From: Syngnathus acus
Taxonomy: Eukaryota > Chordata > Actinopteri > Syngnathiformes > Syngnathidae
Assembly (NCBI RefSeq): GCF_901709675.1
Contig: NC_051094.1
Span: 11,650,501 to 11,714,500 of the forward strand
DNA length: 64,000 nucleotides
Reading direction: 5' to 3'
In this document: in pieces, positions 38,201 to 50,308 of the stretch
Layout: each line of letters begins with the position of its first letter
Numbering within the stretch: the first letter of the stretch is position 1
Program-made: the position numbers and the translations under genes
Notes under the pieces: model-generated
What the model was told of the DNA's origin: nothing
Seen by the model: the letters and a program-made list of their open reading frames with translations, nothing else
Databases searched by the model: none

Positions 38201-41200
38201 GAGACGTGTGTGGTTTGTGTGGTGGCGAGGGATCTTCCTGCACACTGACCTCTGACTCTTACACTGGAGGTCAGGCAAAAGGTAAGAATAATGCCATATC
38301 TATGAACCTCTGAAAAACTCAATTTTCACGTCATTTATTCAAGTTTTACCACATTTTCTTTTAATCTGAACTAATATATTGTCTTCTGTTCATTACTTCC
38401 TGTATTTCACCTTCAGAGTACACCACTTTCTTGTCTGTGCCATTAAATGCTACACAGGTTCATATCATAAACAGGGCACCTCTATTCACTCATATGGGTG
38501 AGTGATATTTGCTCCGCTTTAGAATCACACAGCGGCAGGATTGCAAATTTCTGTTTTTGCCCTCTGCATCGATAGCTGTCTTATATGGAGACCAATATAT
38601 TGTCTCTGGAATGGGTGGAATGGCTTTAAATATGACATATCCCTCCCCACTGGATGATAACTGCCTTGAGTACCGCCTCCATCTGACTCCTGACCTCTTG
38701 CCTGATATGGAAGAGCTACTGCTGCCTGGACCAGTACAACAGCAGATAAACATTCAGGTCAGGATGTAATAAACATTTTGATTATAAACAAAGGTAAATT
38801 AACACCTGTCATTTAAATTGTATTCTTATTGCAGGTTTATCGCAAATATGGAAAAGAATATGGAGAGAAAACAAACCCCAACATTAGATATCAGTTTTAC
38901 GTTCCAAATGATCGCAGCAACATGACAGAAAAAAAACTTGAAGGATTATGGATCATTACTACAACACCATGTTCTGTTTCCTGTGGATTAGGTATGCCAC
39001 CGTTTTTATTTATTCAGATGAGTAAGGAAGGATGCGTGAAACTCAATCTGTTGCTAAAATAGTAAACATAAAAACATTGAAATTAAAAGATTACAGCCAA
39101 AAACTGGCCATTTAACCATTGCATTCAGTCAATTTAAGCAGTTTTTTTTTATTCATAATACTGCTGTATAGCAATAAGGAACAGAGCAACTTTTATCTGT
39201 ATGCTTTTTAGAAGTTTAGATATTTTTTCTCAGAAAAATGATTGGTGCATCTGGCATATACTGAATACAAAGAAATAATAAATTGCTCGCTATAAGTGTC
39301 AAACATGATAAGTGTATCTGTTCTGTAGCTGTACAATTCATAAAGGCGCTTGTATATGTTTTCATCATTGCATTATTATATATAATTATATATCATTATA
39401 TGTTTTTTATATTATATGCTTTGGGATAGAAACTTTACAATGCCATTCTATGGAGACAATCTACACTCCAGATTATGCAGCATAGGCTCATGCAGACATT
39501 TCTTACAGGTGTGCAGAAGCATCAATATGTATGTGTCGATAAAGAAACTACTAATACACATCTAGAGGAACACTATTGTTATGAGTCTCCTTCACCTCTA
39601 CCACTGCATAGATCCTGTCAGCTTCCAGCCTGCCCGCCAAGGTCAGTATGCCAAAATTACGACACAGCTGTGTTTTGTCCTGTGCCACTGGTATATTCAT
39701 ACGGCACTTTACAGCTGGATCACGGGAAAGTTTGGATCCTGCAGCACTTCCTGCGGTAGTGGAGAGAGGATACGTTCTGTAACATGTGTTCAGAAACATG
39801 GCACTGATGCTGAGAGAGTTCCAGATTCGGAGTGCCCGGCTGATTCAGCTCCGAATGCTGTTGAAAAATGTCATCTTCAACCTTGTCCTGCCAGGTAGTA
39901 AGTGCACCCTAACCATCAATTCATTTTGCGGCGACAGATATTGTATATTTGAATTAAAGCAAATAAAACAATGCTATTTGTTTTCTAAGGTGGCATGTGT
40001 CAGAGGCAGGGGACTGCTCAGCAGTGTGCGGGCCAGGAGAAGTAAAAAGAAACATATCCTGTGTACGGCAAGAGGACAATGAAGAGGTTGGAGTTGATGA
40101 CAGATTCTGCTCAAATCAAATAAGACCTCCTGATTCGGTGCCCTGTGTAGTGGACGTCTGTCCAATTGGTTGGGACGTAACGATAGAGGTAAAAAAAAAA
40201 AAAAGACATGACCATGTTGTCTTGTTTCAAAGTCTGAAGGGTCTCTTTGGATTGTTTTTCCTGAACAGGATCAGCCTGATTTAAAGTCTGGCTTGATATC
40301 ACGCTCCAGACAAGCTCCTGTGTTTGTGTGGAGTCCAGTTGTCACTCAGTGCTCCAAGACATGTGGCAATGGTAAGCACACATGTGCAATAACTTCCAAG
40401 TCACGTGTGCACATCACTCATTCAAAGTACGTTCCCATTGTAGGATCAATGCAAGTATGGTTCTCCTGTGCGGACCATCACACCAGATGGCTGGTACCTG
40501 ATTTCCACTGTGACTCTTCAACCAAACCTCCTCCTAAATCCGAGAATTGTCATACACTCCCTTGCCCTCCTATGTAAGACATAAATGTTTGTCTTGCAGA
40601 AAATTTGTAGTCTTATGTAAAAACATCATACAGGGTGGTGTGTATTTTTGTTATCTCATATGATGAAGGCATGAGGCTTGAGCCCCGCTGGCCATTTGGG
40701 GACCCCCAAAAAGCACAAAATACACAATTAATGATATTGCCAGAGTACTGACTGATTGTGCTAATATAAATTATACTGTATCTTGGAGGAAAAAACAGAT
40801 ATTCTTCTCCACCAGGTGGCGATCTAAGATCGGCATTTGCAGTACAACATGTGGCGGAGGGGTTGCCAACACAGTGCTGTACTGTGCTCAGGAAATCGAC
40901 GGGGAGGAGAAGGTGCTGGACAATTCTGAGTGCAGTGACTTTCCAAAACCCACAGCAGTGGTGTCATGTAACACCCACAACTGTCCGGCAAGGTGAACTA
41001 AACAAACACACAATACCTTTTCCCCCCTGCCTCTGTCATTACAAAAATATTTTTTTGTGTGTGTTCAGGTGGAGGGTTCAGAGTATGTCACCCTGCTCTG
41101 TGTCTTGTAATCTGGGTGTAGCTCACAGGAATGTCTCCTGTGTCCAGTTTGTTCAAGGCAAAGAAAGTGTGGTGCTGGATGACAGATGTCATGCATCAGT

Positions 41201-43275
41201 CAAACCTGCTACCACGGTGCCCTGCCTGGTGCAGGTGTGCACCTTTAGGTGGGAAGCAAAGCCATGGAGCCAGGTACATTCATTCAAATTGAATCCAAAC
41301 ATGAAAATAACACATCTATAGCTTGAAATCAACAATAACATCTATCAATGCCGGAATTATCCATCCATCTATTGTTTTTACCACTTGGCCCCATTAAGGT
41401 TAAAGGTGAACTGGAGCCTATAGCTGAACTGGAGCCTGTAGCTGACTTAGAGCAATACTAGTCAGGTCAACATGTAGAATAAATTATGACAACAAAAATA
41501 CAAGATATGAGTGGTTATTTACAGATTGTGCATACTGTGAATATGGAATATATAATTGTATTGCTATTTCTTTTTGAAGTGTTCAGTGTCCTGTGGCTAT
41601 GGCATTCAGTCCAGGACAGTGTCATGCATGGGCCCGTCTCAGCCGGAACCCCTCAGCCCACTTTTATGCATGCACATGCCCAAGCCCATTACCATCCAGG
41701 GCTGCAGCAAGGATATCTGCACGCATGTGCCACCTACCTCAATAGTCACTCCAGCTATGCATCCTGCATTCGAGGAGGATTCTCGCCTGTCTCATACTCC
41801 ATATAGAATAACAAAACAGTACCGTATGGGCAATCTTCCTCTAAGTCTACCCTGGACAGTCACCATGTTGCAGTCCACCGCAACCACTGGTCCTTCAACT
41901 AAACCCAGTAATTTGTTTAAATCACGCTTTTTAATGAAGAACTAAAGAGTTTACTATTAGTGTGTTTGCTCATTACCAGATGCCTGTGGAGAGCTGCTCC
42001 TCGAAGAAACAGGTAGAGTTGACCTGCGCAATATTATTGGTCCCTGCATGGTGGCCATTGGCCGACCGCTGGATGAGGTCATTCACATCAAAGTCGAGTC
42101 AAGTTCCTTAAATTGCAGAAAGAGTGAGCATTACCCAGCATGTACACATAGTTTAACTACATATGCCGCATTTTGAGAAAAAAAAACTAAAATAATTGAT
42201 TGGATGTGTCCCCACAGGTGAATATGCTTTGTTTTTTGACCGACTGGCACTCGTGAGGAAGTGCGACCAGGCGGCTGGTAGCTCACTGACCACCAGAACC
42301 AACGTCCTTCTCGTGCGGCAGAATTTGCTCACTTCGGGGAATGGCATTGTGTTCACCTACAGCTCACAGAGAAACATGAAAAAGAGCCACCGTCAAAGTA
42401 GTAGTCACATCACACACACAAATACACACAATCTGGCATGATCACAAAATGGGATTATTTAGTTTTTTAAAATATCTTGCGGCATAGAAATCTCTCTTTT
42501 TGGCTAATTTTATACAGATTCATTTTTAACAGTAAGCAATTCATTTTATGCCCAATTATTTTCTGTATGTGAATCATTGCATGAATATTAATACGAATTA
42601 CGATACTTTTATATCAATCATTGTTCAGTTAATACCCATCTCTCGAAAAAGATTTTTTTTTTAAAGACGTGAGGGTAATCACGGTGCAGTTTAACTTCCT
42701 TTTAAACAAAACACAAACTAAATTGCCAGTACTTGTTTTAACATCACAGGTTACAAAACTAACCAGGAGATGCTTGTATCTATGTATTTCTCACAAATGA
42801 AATGTTTGGTTTTCTCCAAAGATTGTGACAAGCAGCTGTTTTCCTCCAGCGGGGTATTTGAGAATCCAATAACTTCTGATACTAACCATACCTGTCGGGT
42901 GCTTATCAATGCCCCTCCCTCAGTGAAGATAAGAATCCAAGCAGTGCACATAGGATTGGAACTCAATGCCACAAATTCACAGTCTTCATACATTATGGTG
43001 GGCACTTCAGCTAGTATATTGCATTTAATACTGTGCAAGGAATAATGGTAATATTTGGGCATGTGTGGTATTCCCTGCAACCTGTCTTGCATGTTGCTCA
43101 GATCCGGGACTTGGATATGCTGAAGACCAATGTATTTAAAGGCTCACAGCTGTTTCAATGGCACTCCTCTGGAAATATGGCCGAGGTTGAATTCCATGGA
43201 GATTACCTGCACACCCCGGGAAGCTTCAGAGCGGAATATTCCTTTGTACAACGAGGAACTTTTTCGGCTTCTTAA
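34614..43275 (+). CDS. adamts13: ADAMTS13, von Willebrand factor-cleaving metalloprotease
   Basis: ADAMTS13 is a secreted zinc protease that cuts von Willebrand factor multimers in plasma. Coding exons: 34614-34715, 34969-35032, 35112-35245, 35393-35476, 35556-35680, 35756-35902, 36380-36514, 36843-36993, 37073-37177, 37258-37409, 37488-37551, 37734-37860, 37923-38071, 38161-38281, 38417-38497, 38576-38757, 38835-38991, 39509-39641, 39715-39894, 39990-40188, 40269-40371, 40444-40573, 40816-40992, 41069-41273, 41580-41907, 41980-42123, 42218-42397, 42822-42997, 43102-43275. These 29 exons (as in human) give 4209 bases, 1402 residues plus TAA; human is 1427. Domain order is signal and short propeptide, metalloprotease, disintegrin-like, TSR1, Cys-rich, spacer, TSR2-8, linker, CUB1, CUB2. 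The CUB pair distinguishes ADAMTS13 from other ADAMTS proteins. The first ATG at 34614 is chosen; a second in-frame ATG lies at 34638, inside the signal region. The exon 2 acceptor could also be three bases further on. Confidence 0.95.
35112..36514 (+). other. adamts13: adamts13 metalloprotease domain (exons 3-7)
   Basis: The zinc-binding motif HEIAHSFGINHD is split across the exon 6/7 junction (35902|36380), at residues about 214-225; human reads HEIGHSFGLEHD. The Met-turn sequence MMASDGG follows in exon 7. Conserved [18 protein letters not shown] and [10 protein letters not shown] precede the active site. All three zinc histidines and the catalytic Glu are present, so the enzyme should be active. 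Confidence 0.92.
36010..36295. repeat. Probable interspersed repeat in adamts13 intron 6
   Basis: It begins with AGTGGCAGAGCTAGGGGGCA, a phrase typical of a dispersed fish or vertebrate repeat terminus, and includes a C-run at 36240-36249. The matching other end was not found. It lies between the two exons that share the zinc-binding motif. Confidence 0.35.
36843..37551 (+). other. adamts13: adamts13 disintegrin-like domain and TSR1 (exons 8-11)
   Basis: The disintegrin-like part spans [12 protein letters not shown] to [18 protein letters not shown]1 begins at [19 protein letters not shown] and ends in ELCNQQPCE at the start of exon 12. The tryptophan pair and the CSRTCGGG box are typical of a first ADAMTS thrombospondin repeat. 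Confidence 0.9.
37734..38991 (+). other. adamts13: adamts13 Cys-rich and spacer domains (exons 12-17)
   Basis: The Cys-rich part runs from [14 protein letters not shown] through [11 protein letters not shown] to [13 protein letters not shown] and [11 protein letters not shown]. The spacer holds [32 protein letters not shown] and the exosite stretch YRKYGKEYG. In human the last is YRRYGEEYG, where Arg660, Tyr661 and Tyr665 bind the VWF A2 domain. Both tyrosines are kept, and Lys replaces Arg660. Confidence 0.88.
38930..41720 (+). other. adamts13: adamts13 TSR2-TSR8 (exons 17-25)
   Basis: Seven further thrombospondin repeats are recognised by their W...CS.(S/T)CG boxes: [61 protein letters not shown] and [10 protein letters not shown]. 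With TSR1 this makes eight, as in human. In the fifth the CxxxCG box is present but the following strand (SMQVWFSC) is short. Confidence 0.88.
41355..41455 (+). repeat. Interspersed repeat fragment in adamts13 intron 24
   Basis: CCATCCATCTATTGTTTTTACC followed by GGTGAACTGGAGCCTATAGCTGA resembles the same LINE/SINE-like family as 32160-32350. A short internal duplication of CTGGAGCCT(A/G)TAGCTGA is visible. Confidence 0.5.
41980..43275 (+). other. adamts13: adamts13 CUB1 and CUB2 domains (exons 26-29)
   Basis: CUB1 runs from [16 protein letters not shown] through [14 protein letters not shown] and [23 protein letters not shown]2 runs from [15 protein letters not shown] through [20 protein letters not shown] to the C-terminus RGTFSAS. 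This tail pair is unique to ADAMTS13 within its family. The exon 27 donor (AAA|GTAGTA) is weak but the phase closes with exon 28. Confidence 0.88.
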
Positions 43276-43689
43276 TGAATAGAATTATTTTTCTTTTTTA
43301 CAAGATATTTCGGATATAGCCAATGTACCGTAATTGTTGTTGTGAAACAAGTAAATATGAGCAAGCATTCAGAATGTTAGCGTTAAGATTTTAAATTTAA
43401 AAAGTACAGGTGCAATTTCAGTTCATAATGTTTATATATATATATATAGACATTCAACACCATGTAACAAAATATATCATTTTTATCAGAGAGACTTGTG
43501 TTTTGTTTCAATAGTCATCCTCAAGAGTCCTGCCTCACACGTCTCAGAAACTTTACAAACAATAAGTTGCCCTGCCAGACTTTTGGGTGCATTGCGGCTC
43601 CTTATCATTGAGCGCCGGTTGATTTGCAGCTTGCACACAGCCCGGTACCCCCCCCCCCCCCTAAAAACACTCCAGGCTTGTTTCTGGGT
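43276..43689. other. Convergent 3' region of adamts13 and crat
   Basis: The two stop codons are 414 bases apart on opposite strands, so both 3' UTRs must fit here or overlap. A TA microsatellite lies at about 43433-43449 and a C-run near 43650-43664. I found no canonical AATAAA on either strand in this interval. Confidence 0.6.
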
Positions 43690-46600
43690 TCACTGCTTGG
43701 CTGTAGCCGTGTCCTCCAGCAAAGCTCTCATGTCCAACAGAGCATCATTTACAGTCTGTGCATACTTGGCTGCATTTGTCTCTTCACAGCTGTTGAAAGC
43801 TGTGATCGCAATGTTGATGTGCTCAGCCGTGGGATTGTAACACACTCCATAGCCATCTGGCACCATTGGACCAAAGCACATCACGCAGTCGGTCTTGGAA
43901 CCAACCTGGAACCAGCAGACATGGTGAGGACGATGGCTCATGCACAAGTAAACAAATGAGATGCGAACCCAAAAAAAATTAAATATATGTTATTTAAGGA
44001 CTCTTAAAACTATTTCAACTTCAATCAATCAAACTTCTATCAACAGAACAGCATTCAATTGCTGCTTGTATCCCTCCGAAGGACACATTTTTATTTGGAT
44101 CAAGTTAAATTTTGCTGTGTTTAAAACAGTACTATAGAGGTCAAGATGGAATGAAAAAAAATATTTTTTTTATCTTTTCAATAATGGGCATGCAGTTATG
44201 CCTTAGTTGATTTGTTCTTATTATAGCAACGCAGGGATGATTACACTAAATTAAATGTATCATTAATACAGCAATGCTACATAAAAAAAATATTTCACTA
44301 GGAGCAGTAAGCAGAATAGCAGATTTAAAAATACAGTATATATCAACTGTGCATTACTGTTTTCTGGCTTTCTATACTGTGTCTAGATAACCATACCTGG
44401 CTAGTTAGGAGATTGTAATGGTGAGCCACAGCAAAAGATGTGTCCATAAATATCTCAGGCATTGATGTGAGATCTTCAATGCTCTGCAACCTCAGTCCTA
44501 GAAGATGTCTGTCAATGGCTTGTCCATGAATGGCCTTAAAAGAAAATACATTGTTGCTTAAGATCCAAACTGATATGAAGTCTGAGATTCCAATCTTGAG
44601 TTCTCACATTGTATGTGTTCTCCTCATGTCTCTGAGCAGCCTTCTGCAATAGTGCTAATCTCTCTGCGTTCTGTAGGCAAGAGTCAGATCATATAAACAT
44701 GGAAAAAAATTAAGTCAACAAGTCTGAATATTCTCATGCATCCGCGTCATTTTAATATCAGGACACAGAATAGATTGTCTACCAGAATTGTGATTCAGGG
44801 GCCTGAGTATATTTCAACAAACAACCACACCTGTTTAGTTGGGTCCTGCATTGCTTGGACAAATTCCAAAGACTCCTTCGTCGTTACACGTATCACATCT
44901 GTCCTTCCGCATTTAAACATTCGTAATGATGCACTCTCATATGTGGCGCAACATGTGTTATACAACCTGAAATGCAACAATTAGACAAATTGGTCATGCA
45001 TACACTCCATCAATGTGCACCATCTAGTATTTAAAGTCAATGGGGCTTTTTTTTTACCTGAAATAGGCAAGCTGGAAAGCCATTTGAATGAAAGCATCTG
45101 GACTCAGATTGTGTTGCTTTGGCACATTTTTTCCAAAATTAGAGAATATAAGAACATTCACATCCAGGTCGTGTACCATTCTGGCAATGCAAAAAAAACA
45201 AAACAAGACGTTGCATGAAATCTTTAACTGTAACAAGTAGAGGTGGTTATTATACTTTCAATCACACACACAGGCTCACATGTACGTACATGTTCATATT
45301 TTGTTTGGCTTTTTCAATGTCTCTCTTGACTTCGGGTGTAATATTAAAACGCAGTTTCTGAGGCATTGTTAGAGGAACCATGGGGGAACGGACTATTTCT
45401 GTCTTTTGCCTGTGAAAAAAAAAAGATTATCAATCATCTACAGTCCATTTAAAAATAATCAAAATGTTTATCCAAGCACAATAGAAGTAACCTTACATAT
45501 ATTTAACAACATAATCAATGAGAAACACAATGGGCGGGCCCTCTGAAGCTGCATGTTCGTACACCAGTCCACAGGTACCGTCTTCACCAACGATAAACTG
45601 TGGATGGTTCATACAGAATTGTAATTCTCAGTCATCTGCATATTTTTATCTTCTAAGGAGGTAGGCATTCACTCACCTGTAACGTCTTGTCAAACCAGCG
45701 GTTGCCACTGTTCCAGCGAGCCCCACCCCCATGCAGCATCTGTGCAGCTACGCGGCTCTTGTACAGCTCGTCTGACACACGAGGCATCGGAGCATCCAGG
45801 CATACAGTGAAAATACTTTTTTGGATGGCACGGACTGACTCTTTATTTGTCTTATCTGCAGAGTGAAGAAAAAACCCCATAAAAGTCACTTTATGCTAAA
45901 ATCTGAGAACAATTTAGAAGTGGACTGAAGACTATTTTGTGTCACCATACCCTTAATGAGATTATTATACGCTTTTCCCCACGTGTTACGGTGCTGTGAC
46001 GTCAGGATACCAACAGGCTCCTTGTTGGTCTGTAAAGAGGTATTCCAAATTTTTTCCAGTTGCATGTAGATTTGATCCACTGTCAGCGGGGTTCTGTCGC
46101 TGTTGTATACATCCAAGACAAAAAACTGCAAGGGAAAACGGGCAGGATCATTTCACTCTGTTATGGGCTGTGCAACGGATGTATGAGAAGAACAACAGTG
46201 CCATCTAGAGTAGTACCTGGAAGTTATGCACTACAGTGATGTGAGTGGGGGGTGTTTTGCCCATCGCGTGATTCACAACAGTGTCTCTCTTTGGTCCGGG
46301 GATACGGCAAGATGACAGGATCTGGTAATACTGGTCCATACAAAGAGGCTTCTTGCTCAGGTACTCTACTGGCAGGGTGTCACTGTGATACATCAGAAAA
46401 TTATTTTGCATGATGATCCACATTGATACAGTGGGACCTTGGAGGCTAAACACAATTTATCATGGTTGACCTAAGATTTTTTGGGATTTTAGAAATATTG
46501 GAAGTGTTTTAATTTGATCTGAGCCTAAACTGTTGACATAACATTTCAAAATGAGAATTTGATTCAGAATACTTCAAGAAGAAGCAAATACACATTTTAC

Positions 46601-49600
46601 ATTGTAACTGTACAGCCACTTAACTTTCACTGATTTAAGAGTATAAAAACAAGTCAACCATTTTTAATCTTAGCCTAAGTAGAAACAGTAAACCACTGGT
46701 TGTCAAAGGCATCAGACTCGAATGAATCATGTTTTTAACATTCTATAAATTTATGTATGGTGTGATTTATGTTAAAAGATAAAAGCAACACAATGTGTTT
46801 CAACTTTGTTAATATGTGAAGATTCATATAGGTAAACTAGATCATTACTGCATGGAATGTGAATCTCTGCTGACTCTTGTCTAAACATCCCATATTGAAG
46901 GTGGTGATTTTTTTTGTGTGTGTCGTACTAGAGCAAAACATGCATATGTAATGCAATGCTCACTGAACTCAAGTCTTAGTGTGATACGCTTACATTAAGC
47001 ATGACTTCCGAATTGGACTTTAGTTTAGAGGTTCCATTGTACTTTTTGTCTGGTCAAACTCACCTGTCGATCATTTTTTTAAACTCCAACACTCCTGCAA
47101 TCAATTTAGCTGCAAACCTGCAGAGGAGATGTCACTGTGTTATTGATACAAAAGTATAAATAATGTAATAAAAGGAAAGTATAAATAATAATTTGATTAG
47201 ATGTCTAACTAAATAGTACAAAAGTGCTATATTGAATGAAAAAAAATGCACTGCTGAAGCATATACACTATTGGCTCCTGTAAAATGTGGCTGTCATGTT
47301 CACTGCATATCCCGTGGGTCACAGCAGTCAAAAACAGCTGCGCAATCCTGGGGACGGCCTGCTTTAAATAGCCAGCATGGCGAAGAAAGCATGGGTAAAG
47401 GTCGGTTTGAAACGTCAGTTGCATGCATACTTGTTTACACTAAACTAACATAGTTAATCTCAAAATATTTATTGTCTATAAAAGTTCATATCTGATAGGG
47501 TGCAGGAAGAGCGTGACAAAGCAGGGCATTTGATAGTATTGGACACTTGGGTTTCCAAAGGTGGAAAAGGTTTGTGTGTGGTGGCTCACCTCATCTGTCC
47601 TTGGCGATCTTGGAAGTGCATGCGTGGCAGAACCACACCGGGGCTGGTGTAGACAGCCACCGGCATCCGACAGTCTAAATAGGCTGATTGCATCCACCAT
47701 TCCGATAGCTATAAAATAAAAAGCCAAGAGGGCCACAAAGAATTAGATTACAAAAGTTGTCATTGCTGATATACACCAAATGATTAGTGGAGTGAAGTAA
47801 CAAAGTACAAATACACTTTGACAGGTAATTGACAGTCAAATTTTACTATTCACAATCTGTACTTCTACTTAAAGGGAAGTCAACTTCAAAATGTTCAAAA
47901 TTTCATGAGTGGAATATGAATTAAACAGACAAAATACACCTGTTCATTTTTTTGCCACAGTTGCCAGATCTCACGGCTCACCAGTTTTCTAAACCTGAGA
48001 CGTGATTGGTTGTGAACTGAGACCTGGTAACTGTGATGTCATTTTTAGTCGACAGCAAGTGGCAAAATGGCCACCCCATGAGATGGATAAAAACAGCTGC
48101 TTTTGCTGCCTAATATTCCATAAACACAATATTAATCAGAAGTGGCGACACATAACATATGACTGTATACTGGTTCTTAACCTGGGTTCGATCGAACCCT
48201 AGGGTTTCGGTGAGTCGGTCTCAGGGGTTCGGCAGAGCCTCCACTGCAGAGGTCGGAACACACTTGATTTATTGTGTAAATTGGTGATGACCGATATCTG
48301 AACTGGTCTTGCAAAGGCAGCAGCAGAAGTCGTTTTGCTCTTTGAACAAGAAGTCGTTTTGTTTTTTGAACAAGGTGACGTTCATGCACGGCTCATTTTG
48401 TGCACCAGTAAAAAACATCTATGTCTTGAATTTGAAAGAAATTATTTTATTTTTCATTAAAGAGGGGTTCGGTGAATGCACATATAAAACTGGTGGTGTT
48501 CGTTACTTCCAACAAGGTTAAGAATCACTGCTGTAGATATTGTAAATGCTTTTACCACCTCAGCAAATGATAAAGGCAAACATTTACCCAGTTATCTGTC
48601 TTTCGTGCCCGTCGCTCAAGACGTTTCTGCAGGCGGTCTCCCACACCACCTTTGAGGAACTCCTCCACTAGCTGCCGTGTGTGTTCAAGCTCCTCTTCAC
48701 TGACGATAGGTTCCAGTGCAGCCAGGTAGTGATCACACGTCTGCTTCAAGGGTGGCACAGGCAACTTAGGTAAACCCTCCTGGTGAACCAGAGACCTCTC
48801 CTGGATGTGTGTAACTGGCCTCAGTATTCGGCATGGCTTCACCACGCCAGGCCGCAGCTGTAGAGGGCATTTTTAGATTAGAATCAGAAAGATTTCTGAC
48901 AAATGAGAACAATCCTAACTTGGATAATCTACATTCAACTGGTACTTTGTTGGGCCATGGCCCTCCACAAAGCTGTGCAGAATAGATTTCGCACAGTCCT
49001 GCTAACAAACAGATGGACTATTATGACTATTGAGCACTTGTGTCGAGTCACCCACGTGCCCAACGATGATTTGGATAAGCACCGAATTGCCCAACAAATC
49101 TGACATTAGATGGTCATTAATCAATATGTCATCATGTTGTCAAAGATTAACAGAATGTAACACAAGACTTGGATAGCAAACAGAGAAAGAATAGTGAGGA
49201 GCTTGTTTAGGACTGCGAACATCATTTCAAAGGGTTTACAAATAACATTCATTCCAGTAGGTTTGTGAAAACTGACACCAAAACAACAAAGCAACAAAGC
49301 AAATATGTTATTGCACCATGTTCACTTAAAATAGAAGGTTGCCATGGTTGAACCTTTGGAATGGTGAAACAAACACATAATGTGTCCGTCTCTCCGTTTC
49401 TCCCTGCTTGTGTCAGAAGAGCTAAAATCCCTCTTTTTCCCTGGATCCCTGCTCTGTAGCCGGCTAGCGGGGCAATGAAGTCAGCTAGTCTGCTACAAAG
49501 CTGTGGGCATAGGAATTCAGCAACTTTCGAGCCAGAGGGACATAGTATATCCTCATCTTGCAATTAGTAGTATGTTTGTCATTTTCATGATTAGTTGTAT

Positions 49601-50222
49601 TTTGTGTTTTCATTACCTCAATTTTGCTACATCTGCAGCACAGTAAGTGACAATAAAGCATTTCTATTACATTTTATTCACTGTTTCTTGTTGTAGTGGT
49701 TATGCGCTCGATAAACAAAGCTGAGTTGAGCGCGAAAAAGGAAGCCGTGCAAGTCTGTACACAAACCTGCCTGTACTGTGTAACAGCAAATAGGGTGCTT
49801 TGATCGCTTCGCCAACACTTGGATAACTGGAGCAATTAGAAAGGTAATACTTCATTCACGGTAACTTGATGCCTCTCCAGGAGACATGTTATAAAGCTGT
49901 AAGACTCTATCAATGTTCTCACTATGCATTTGACTAGTGACTGAAAGGTAGCACGTCGTTGTACCCCAAATGCGGAAACAGTGCATGATGCGTCCATTTT
50001 AAACATGTGCAGACACACCAGGGATTGCGGTCAGGGTAGGTAAGTGAGACATTTCTGCATGAGTACAAAAAAGAGAGAAAAAAAAGAAAGGAAATAACTC
50101 GCAATGATTACATTAAATTATGTTCTATATCTTATTTCAATGATCTGTGCGTTCTACTGATTTTGAAGCATTGCCTCCAGTTACCACACACAAACATTTG
50201 ATCTCACATGTACGTTCAAGTC

Positions 50223-50308
<86 letters not shown>

